Of a stretch of 6,880 nt of DNA, positions 1 through 5,057 are shown in pieces. The stretch spans positions 1-6,880 of the forward strand of contig QHZK01000254.1 in NCBI GenBank assembly GCA_003224635.1, in the 5' to 3' direction. Source of the stretch: Acidobacteriota bacterium. GTDB taxonomy: Bacteria > Acidobacteriota > Terriglobia > UBA7540. The notes below the pieces were generated by a model. That model ran no database searches and had not been told where the DNA came from. It saw nothing but the letters and a program-made list of their open reading frames with translations. The position numbers and the translations under genes are program-made. The number at the start of each line of letters is the position of its first letter. The stretch's first letter is position 1.

Positions 1-62
1 GGAGTAGGTTTTTCGTATATGGTCTCTCAATTATGTAATCTTCCCACCCTCGCGATGTAAGC

Positions 63-278
63 TCAAGGCTTCGCCAACCGCACGTACACGGCTCGAGCCT
101 TGCGGTATATTTCGAGCATCGCCTGGCGGTCCTGCTCGCTGCGGAACCCCGAATAGCCCTCATAGAAGTTGACCTCGCGATCGATCCAGTCGATGAAGAA
201 CTTCGCATCTTCAGGCACGATACCGCGTCCGTCGCCGACCTGCACGTAGACGGGGCTGGTGTGGGCGAAGCGAATTCG
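63..278 (-). pseudogene. 3' remnant of a CehA/McbA-type metallohydrolase gene (5'-truncated)
   Basis: The minus strand encodes about 70 residues that look like a genuine protein C-terminus. They run from RIRFAHTSPVYV near 278, through EDAKFFIDWIDR, to RKARAVYVRLAKP and a TGA stop at 65-63. From memory, an A-H-T-S-P-[IV]-Y-V strand, then a ‘ED..FF..WID’ helix and a final ‘R.AR.VY..L’ helix, is how CehA/McbA-type (PHP-like) metallohydrolases end; the catalytic metal-binding part would lie upstream. That part is missing: to the right of about 278 the DNA is an unrelated plus-strand gene remnant, and the open frame continuing to 575 is only its antisense shadow. No start codon or ribosome binding site fits the remnant. 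Family assignment is moderate; that it is a real but truncated coding end is more secure. Confidence 0.5.
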
Positions 279-865
279 GATAGTCCTTCGGCGGAGCTTT
301 TCCCGGTTGCCACCAGCGAGCGCCACCTTGCCGCGTACGATCCGAAAACCCGGCAGGTCACACTCATGGGCACGTGTTTCAGCACGCACCACTTGCAGTT
401 TGCCGAGGATGCCAACCACACGTTGTGGACCAGCAGTGGCGGTGGGGTGGTCGGCTGGCTGAACACCAAGATGTTCGAAGAAACCCACGATGAGGAGAAG
501 TCGCAGGGCTGGACCGCATTCATTCTCGACACCAACGGCAATGGAAAGCGGGACGCCTATGTGAAGCCCGACCAACCGGTCGATCCTGCGAAGGACAAGC
601 GAATCGCGGCTGCTTTTTACGGCGTGGGAACGATGCGCTGCTGGCCCTGTCGGATGGGAAGTTCGTCGTCGTTCGCGTGCCCTATCCGATCGGCTTCTTC
701 GCCAAAGGGCTGGACGGCCGGATCGACGATCCGAAAGCCGGCTGGAAGGGCAAGGGGCTGTGGTCGACCTACGCTACCCGAACACCTTTTCACGTCGAAG
801 GCGGCAAATGGGCGACGAGCAAGGTCCTGCACTTCCAGCTTCGCCCTGACCCGCTCGCCAGGTGA
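273..865 (+). pseudogene. Remnant of a secreted Vgb/beta-propeller-like protein gene, 5'-truncated, internally deleted and frameshifted
   Basis: Two plus-strand pieces belong to one protein family. Piece one (about 273-626) contains SDSPSAELFP, HLAAYDPKTRQVTLMGTCF, HHLQFAEDANHTLWTS, GGGVVGWLNTKMFEET, GWTAFILDTNGNGKRDAYV and PDQPVDPAKDKR. Piece two is in another frame (about 626-865), with NDALLALSDGKFVVVRVPYP, IGFFAKGLDGRIDDP, GLWSTYATRTPF and LRPDPLAR before TGA at 863-865. I recognise these as consecutive landmarks of a large periplasmic family usually annotated hypothetical, Vgb-like or carboxypeptidase-regulatory-like. In intact members a long stretch separates ‘AFYGV’ from ‘NDALLAL’; here they abut at GTGGGAA (624-630). 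So there is a deletion plus a frame change, on top of a missing N-terminus and signal peptide. The gene is dead. The exact family function is unknown to me. Confidence 0.65.
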
Positions 866-977
866 ACCGCACATGAAAACCCTGCGGAGGAAAAGCTTGG
901 GTCTTTCACCCAGCCAGGTCAATGAAGTGTTCGAGAGGTTACCCCCCGCGGCAGTTCTGTCCTGCGCCAGCCGGTGC

Positions 978-1004
978 TTGCTGGTTCCCCGCGTCTGCTA
1001 TAGT
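978..1004 (+). promoter_or_regulatory. Probable promoter of the ABC-F gene
   Basis: An extended -10 element, TGCTATAGT, lies at 996-1004. A TTGCTG at 978-983 could serve as -35; the 15-base spacer is short, but an extended -10 tolerates a weak -35. Transcription would start near 1010, leaving a leader of about 60 bases before the ATG at 1071. This supports starting the ABC-F gene at 1071 rather than further upstream in the same open frame. Confidence 0.5.
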
Positions 1005-1070
1005 AAGAGGAAGAACCCGCGTGCAATCTGCCCAGCGCGCCGGATTGCGCGGCCAGGTGCTTGTGCTTCT

Positions 1071-3026
1071 ATGATTCAGCTTTCTTCCGCCGGTAAACAT
1101 TTCGGCTCCAAGGTTTTGTTTGAAGGTCTCGACTGGCTGCTGACCTCGGGCGACCGCGTCGGCGTGGTGGGCGCGAACGGCACGGGGAAATCAACTCTAT
1201 TGAAAACGCTGGCAGGCCTCGAACCGCTCGACGAAGGATCGATTTCAGCCGGCAAGGCCATCACCACGGGGTATCTTCCCCAGGACGGTCTTTCGCTCTC
1301 CGGGCGCACAGTCCTTGAGGAGTGCCTTTCCGTCTTTGAGTCCCTGTTCGAAATGGAAAAGGAGATAGAAGCGCTTCGCCATCAGATGGCCGAGCTTGAG
1401 CCCGAGACCGGCGAGTACGCTCGCGCCGCCGAGCGCTACCACCGTCTCGAAACCGAGTTTCAGTGCCGGGACGGTTACTCGGTGGAGTCGCAGGCCGGCG
1501 CGGTGCTCAACGGCTTAGGCTTTTCGCGCCGGGACCAGGCCCGCCGCACCGAGGAGTTCTCGGGCGGCTGGCAGATGCGCGTGGCGCTCGCCAAGCTTCT
1601 GCTGATCAAGCCCAATCTGCTGCTGCTCGACGAGCCTACGAACCACCTTGACCTTGAGGCGCGCAACTGGCTGGAACAGTACCTGGGGGACTATCCTTAC
1701 GCCTACGTCCTGGTCTCGCACGACCGCTACTTTCTGGACGTCACGGTGAATAAAATCCTCGAACTCTGGAACCGGCGCGCCTGGCTTTACACCGGTAACT
1801 ACGATCGCTATCTCGCCCAAAAGGCCGACCGGCGCGCCCAGCTCGAAGCCGCTTGGCGAAACCAGCAAGAGCACATTCACCATCTCGAGACGTTCATCAA
1901 TCGCTTCCGCTATCAGGCCAGCAAGGCCAGACAGGTACAAAGCCGCATCAAGGAGCTGGAAAAGATCGAGCGCATCGATCTCCCGCCCGAGGAGAAAGCG
2001 ATCCATTTCTCGTTTCCTCAGCCCCCGGCGAGCGGGCGCGTGGTGGCCGAGTTTCGCGGCGTGGCCAAGAGCTACGGCGCGACGAACGTCTTCGCTGGGG
2101 TCCAATTCGTCCTCAATCGCGGCGACCGCGTGGCGCTGGTGGGCATCAACGGCGCCGGTAAGTCAACCCTGATCAAGCTGCTGGCGGGGGCGGAAACCGC
2201 GACGGCCGGCGAGTGCCGTTGGGGGCACAACGTACAAGTGGATTACTTCGCGCAGGACCAGTACAAGGCGCTCGACCCTGAGGCCCGCCTGATCGACGAC
2301 ATTGCCGCCGTGGCCCCCGCCGCCTTGAGCGGTCAGACCCAACTGCGCAGCCTGCTCGGTTGCTTCCTCTTTTCGGGCGACGAAGTCTTCAAGCGCATCG
2401 GGGTGCTTTCGGGCGGCGAGCGCAACCGCTACGCGCTGGCGCGCATGCTGCTTCGGCCGCCGAATGTTCTGCTCCTCGACGAGCCCACCAATCACCTCGA
2501 CCTGCAGGCCAAGGACGTGTTGCTCGCGGCGCTCGAAGAGTTCACCGGGACGGTGGTGTTCGTCTCGCACGACCGCTACTTCATCGACAAGCTGGCCACC
2601 CGTATTTTCGAGATCGAGGGAGGCAAGCTTCAAGACTATCCCGGCAATTACGAAGACTATCTCTGGCAGAAGGAGCGCGCTGCGACTGGCTCGCCGGCAG
2701 GCGCGATTTCGGCGGGCAAAACGGACCCTGGGCCGCTCGCACCGCCACAGGTCGCGGGTGACGGCAGCTACCGAACGCCGACAGTGCAGCCCCGCAAGGT
2801 GAATCCAATCCTCATCCGAAGAATGGAAGAGCGTCGCGATGAGCTGGAGAAGGAGGTGGCGCGCTGCGAGGCCGAAATCGCCGCCGCCGAGGTCGATCAG
2901 ACCCACTTCAAGAGCGCGCAGGAATCGATTCGCCTCGCCCGCTTGATCGGGGAGCGCCGCGCCCAATTGCAGACCCTGATGCGCGAGTGGGAGCAGCTTG
3001 CGGTCGCGATGGAAGAGATTGGCTAA
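1071..3026 (+). CDS. ABC-F family ATPase, Uup/YheS-like ribosome-associated protein
   Basis: A 651-residue soluble protein with two ABC ATPase domains and no membrane segments, typical of ABC-F proteins that bind the ribosomal E site and help stalled or paused translation. NBD1 has Walker A GANGTGKST (34-42), signature FSGGW (163-167), Walker B LLLLDEPTNHLD (183-194) and switch SHDRYF from 216. The charged interdomain linker (about 243-315) contains FRYQASKARQVQSRIKELEK. NBD2 has Walker A GINGAGKST (358-366), LSGGER (446-451), LLLDEPTNHLD (467-477) and SHDRYF from 499. A proline/glycine-rich hinge leads to a C-terminal helical, probably coiled-coil, domain (578-651), as in Uup and YheS; length matches these (about 635 aa). 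All catalytic residues are present. ATG at 1071 has a weak AGGTG 11 bases upstream. The frame stays open back to 261, but those upstream residues are not ABC-F-like. Exact subfamily unresolved. Confidence 0.93.
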   Translation: MIQLSSAGKHFGSKVLFEGLDWLLTSGDRVGVVGANGTGKSTLLKTLAGLEPLDEGSISAGKAITTGYLPQDGLSLSGRTVLEECLSVFESLFEMEKEIEALRHQMAELEPETGEYARAAERYHRLETEFQCRDGYSVESQAGAVLNGLGFSRRDQARRTEEFSGGWQMRVALAKLLLIKPNLLLLDEPTNHLDLEARNWLEQYLGDYPYAYVLVSHDRYFLDVTVNKILELWNRRAWLYTGNYDRYLAQKADRRAQLEAAWRNQQEHIHHLETFINRFRYQASKARQVQSRIKELEKIERIDLPPEEKAIHFSFPQPPASGRVVAEFRGVAKSYGATNVFAGVQFVLNRGDRVALVGINGAGKSTLIKLLAGAETATAGECRWGHNVQVDYFAQDQYKALDPEARLIDDIAAVAPAALSGQTQLRSLLGCFLFSGDEVFKRIGVLSGGERNRYALARMLLRPPNVLLLDEPTNHLDLQAKDVLLAALEEFTGTVVFVSHDRYFIDKLATRIFEIEGGKLQDYPGNYEDYLWQKERAATGSPAGAISAGKTDPGPLAPPQVAGDGSYRTPTVQPRKVNPILIRRMEERRDELEKEVARCEAEIAAAEVDQTHFKSAQESIRLARLIGERRAQLQTLMREWEQLAVAMEEIG

Positions 3027-3151
3027 GGCTCCCGGACCTGGCCAATGCTCCGAGAAAGGCGCGCGGCGCTCTCAATCAACCCAAGATTGTACTTCAGGGC
3101 GCGATCGAACGTCTCTTTCAGAGAGAGCTCGAGGACACGAAGAAGGGTGGC
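3023..3151 (-). pseudogene. Short remnant resembling the N-terminal part of a TolC-family outer-membrane protein
   Basis: On the minus strand, one frame of the gap after the ABC-F gene reads ATLLRVLELS then LKETFDRALKYNLGLIES (to about 3068), then a less convincing tail and a TAG at 3025-3023. The ‘LSL.EA..RAL..NLGL..’ pattern is the hallmark first helix of TolC-type outer-membrane efflux proteins. Upstream the frame runs open to a TGA near 3259 with no ATG, no signal peptide and no recognisable TolC sequence, and nothing downstream continues the family. I read it as a small relic of a gene lost by deletion, ending exactly where the ABC-F gene begins on the other strand. The match is short (about 20 residues), so chance cannot be excluded. 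Confidence 0.4.
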
Positions 3152-3339
3152 TTTGGCCGAGAAGATTGCTGCCCTTTTTTGACGAAGGGCGCCATGGCCA
3201 CACGGGAAGGCGAGAAGTCGACTGGGAACAGAATGTTCTGGGTTGTTGTCATGCTTTCAGGGCGCCTGGGTCTTCACTCGCCCGCTTTGGCGCCAAGGAA
3301 TCCCTGCCTGGGGAGTGGCTCGGCATTGAGTTGTGGGCC
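3027..3339. other. Gap between convergent ABC-F gene and zinc-finger operon
   Basis: These 313 bases separate the ends of two converging transcription units. The left half holds the TolC-like relic and the possible ABC-F terminator. The right half (about 3190-3339) shows only minor symmetric motifs: GAACA-GAA-TGTTC at 3226-3238 and the perfect palindrome TTGGCGCCAA at 3287-3296. I see no convincing gene there and no clear T-tailed hairpin to end the minus-strand operon. Confidence 0.6.
3140..3180 (+). terminator. Possible intrinsic terminator downstream of the ABC-F gene
   Basis: GGGTGGC (3145-3151) can pair with GCTGCCC (3168-3174), seven pairs including two G-U. Six T residues follow directly (3175-3180), and the A-rich AAGAA before the stem can extend pairing into the T run. 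The loop is about 16 bases. It lies about 115 bases after the ABC-F stop, in the right orientation. The wobble pairs and long loop make it a weak candidate. Confidence 0.35.
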
Positions 3340-3609
3340 TCACGGGCAAGGCTCAATCATGACCTCGTCGGCGTAACACCATCCCCAGTCCTCGCCCGGC
3401 TCGAGCGATCGAATAATGGGGTGATGAGTCTTTCGAAAATGCTTCGTCGCATGCTTGTTTTTCGAGTCGTCGCAGCAGCCGACATGACCGCAGGTCTTGC
3501 AGAGGCGCAAGTGGACCCACGAGTCGCCCATCTTCAGGCACTCCTCGCACCCGGCGGTGTTTGGCGACACATTATGTATCTGGTTCAGGTGTGAACAAGA
3601 CGCCTGCAT
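3340..3609 (-). CDS. UBP-type zinc-finger protein (ZnF-UBP)
   Basis: An 89-residue protein that is almost entirely one ZnF-UBP domain (PF02148 type). Candidate zinc ligands follow the family order: C5-x-H7, C21-x-x-C24, C37-x-x-C40, C45, H53, H57 and H63, within motifs GCEECLKMG, LRLCKTCGHVGCCD and HATKHF..THHP. The tail has GEDWGWCYADEV, a conserved ending in bacterial members. In eukaryotes this fold binds the free C-terminus of ubiquitin; bacterial partners are not established, and no ubiquitin-like gene is visible here. It is the last gene of the minus-strand operon, 12 bases after the kinase stop. ATG at 3609 is chosen because GAGGGAGG (3622-3615) sits at good distance; a GTG directly before it (3612) would add one residue. 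Lacking signal peptide or membrane helix, it is probably cytoplasmic and could be an accessory to the kinase or flavoprotein (inference). Confidence 0.9.
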   Translation of the reverse strand: MQASCSHLNQIHNVSPNTAGCEECLKMGDSWVHLRLCKTCGHVGCCDDSKNKHATKHFRKTHHPIIRSLEPGEDWGWCYADEVMIEPCP

Positions 3610-3613
3610 CACG

Positions 3614-3622
3614 CCCTCCCTC
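3614..3622 (-). promoter_or_regulatory. Strong ribosome binding site of the zinc-finger gene, touching the kinase stop codon
   Basis: On the minus strand AGAGGGAGGG begins inside the TAG stop of the kinase gene (3624-3622) and its GGAG core (3619-3616) lies six bases before ATG at 3609. It is by far the best Shine-Dalgarno sequence in the operon, suggesting the small zinc-finger protein is translated well, possibly in excess over the kinase. Confidence 0.75.
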
Positions 3623-5055
3623 TATTCCGGCGATGACGGGGTAATGGGCTGCTTGATCGGCAGGTCCACTTGAAATCGGGTGTCACCGGGCTTTGACACT
3701 ACCCGAATGTTGCCGTGGTGCTTCCGCGCGATGCGGCATGCGGTATCGAGTCCCAGGCCGGTTCCCTGCCCGACGCTTTTGGTGGTGAAAAATGGGTCGA
3801 AAATTCGCGCCTGGATTTCCGGCGGAATGCCCGGCCCGTTGTCGCCAATCTCGACCATGACGCGGTCCAAATTCAGTTTGGAGCGAATCCGTAGTTCACC
3901 CTTTGCATTCATGGCGTCAATGGCGTTGTCGATCAAGTTGGTCCAGATCTGGTTCAACTCGCCTCCGTACGCACAAACACGCGGCAGGTTAGGATCGTAG
4001 TCCCTGATGACGGTCACGCCTTGCTTCAGCCGATGTCCGAGAATGGTGAGCGTGGTCTCGATTCCGTGGTGTAGATCAACTTCCTGAAGCGGCGCCTGGT
4101 CCATGTACGAATATTCCTTGATGGCCCCGACCAGATCTGAAATGCGCTTGGTGCTGTTCTCGATCTCGGCAATCAGTCTGCCAATCGTGAGCACCGAAGC
4201 GATGCGGATGAGCGCGTCGCTCACCACCTTCTCTCCCACCTCGGCAGCCAAGTTTTCTAGCGTCGGTACTTCTACCCCTGCGTCGCCAAGGACTGGGGCA
4301 ATCTTCCAAGGGTCAGGTACCAGGCGCCGTTCCAACCACGTAGTGATGCGCTCCTCGCGGTCGCTTTGGGCCAGCGGATCAACGGGCGTTGGGGCCGCAT
4401 ATTGCTGGGCCTCGCGCTCGAAGCGGAGAATAGTCTCGCGCTGCTCGGGGGAAAGAGCGTGGCGTGCCAACCTGATGCTGGCATCGCGAACAGTCTCCAG
4501 CGCCTCGCGGAGGCTCCGTGTTGCACGCTGGGCGGCGGCGGCCGGATTGTTCAGCTCGTGAGCCAGACCAGCAGACAGCTTGCCCAGCGCCATCAGCTTA
4601 TCGCGCTGGGTTTCGATCTTAGCGGTCTCGCGGATGCGGTCCGCCATAATGGCCACTAGGCGTTGGCCTATTTCAGGAATGCGTTGCAGCATCTCGGGGA
4701 AATTGTCTCTGTGCAAGCGCGCCAGCCGCGTGGGAAGCACGGCGCGGCCAGTGCCGGCAAAGTGTGTGAGTCGCGAGTAGGGGAGATACCCGGTAACCTG
4801 GCCGGCGACGGCAGAGTAAATGGGACCGTCCGGATCGCCGGCGCGCTGCAATCGGATCTCACCCTCGAGGATTACCGTAAGCCACACCGCCGGGTCACCC
4901 GGCCGAACAAAGATTTCCCCCGGCGCCAATCGGATCTCTTCAAACTTCCCTGCCAGCCAGCCGAGTTGATCCGCCGTGAGATCTGAAAAAACAGCGATCT
5001 TACGTAGGTCGTTAACCAACGCTTCGATTCGTTCGCTGGTTGCGTTTTCTGCCAT
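3622..5055 (-). CDS. Cyclic-nucleotide-binding-fold histidine kinase
   Basis: A 477-residue sensor kinase without membrane segments, so cytoplasmic. Residues about 10-140 form a cNMP-binding-like beta roll (LAPGEIFVRPGD, ILEGEIRLQ). The phosphate cassette is replaced by GYLPYSR...GTGRAV (89-106), so cAMP binding is doubtful. The H-box GLAHELNNPAAA places the phospho-acceptor at H166. An unusual stretch of about 100 residues (180-284) precedes the second dimerisation helix (IGRLIAEIENSTKRISDLV, about 291-309). The ATPase domain has N-box NQIWTNLIDNAIDAM (368-382), DNGPGIP (405-411), FDPFFTTK (419-426) and GQGTGLGL (429-436), all intact. Start: ATG at 5055, two bases after the TAA of the upstream gene, implying translational coupling; an earlier in-frame ATG at 5217 would add 54 non-homologous, arginine-rich residues overlapping that gene. 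Its probable partner is the receiver domain of that gene product (inference). Confidence 0.93.
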   Translation of the reverse strand: MAENATSERIEALVNDLRKIAVFSDLTADQLGWLAGKFEEIRLAPGEIFVRPGDPAVWLTVILEGEIRLQRAGDPDGPIYSAVAGQVTGYLPYSRLTHFAGTGRAVLPTRLARLHRDNFPEMLQRIPEIGQRLVAIMADRIRETAKIETQRDKLMALGKLSAGLAHELNNPAAAAQRATRSLREALETVRDASIRLARHALSPEQRETILRFEREAQQYAAPTPVDPLAQSDREERITTWLERRLVPDPWKIAPVLGDAGVEVPTLENLAAEVGEKVVSDALIRIASVLTIGRLIAEIENSTKRISDLVGAIKEYSYMDQAPLQEVDLHHGIETTLTILGHRLKQGVTVIRDYDPNLPRVCAYGGELNQIWTNLIDNAIDAMNAKGELRIRSKLNLDRVMVEIGDNGPGIPPEIQARIFDPFFTTKSVGQGTGLGLDTACRIARKHHGNIRVVSKPGDTRFQVDLPIKQPITPSSPE

Positions 5056-5057
5056 GT

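Noticed and set aside
1515..2966. Two long minus-strand open frames opposite the ABC-F gene (196 and 267 codons)
   Set aside because: Both are antisense shadows: their sequences simply mirror Walker and linker codons of the ABC-F gene and resemble no family.
1071..3026. Antibiotic-resistance ABC-F (target-protection type)
   Set aside because: The interdomain linker is of ordinary length and there is a Uup/YheS-like C-terminal helical domain; nothing specific to resistance ABC-F proteins is visible.
3171..3190. GCCCTT...AAGGGC hairpin as terminator of the minus-strand operon
   Set aside because: On the minus strand the stem is not followed by a T run; the T run is within the loop region of the opposite strand and fits better with the plus-strand candidate.
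3226..3240. GAACA-GAA-TGTTC as a LexA/SOS box
   Set aside because: The GAAC and GTTC halves are five bases apart instead of the four in the Gram-positive-type SOS box, and no SOS gene follows; probably chance.
3287..3296. Perfect palindrome TTGGCGCCAA as terminator or operator
   Set aside because: It has no loop and no T run, so it is not a terminator; it sits downstream of convergent genes where an operator is unlikely.
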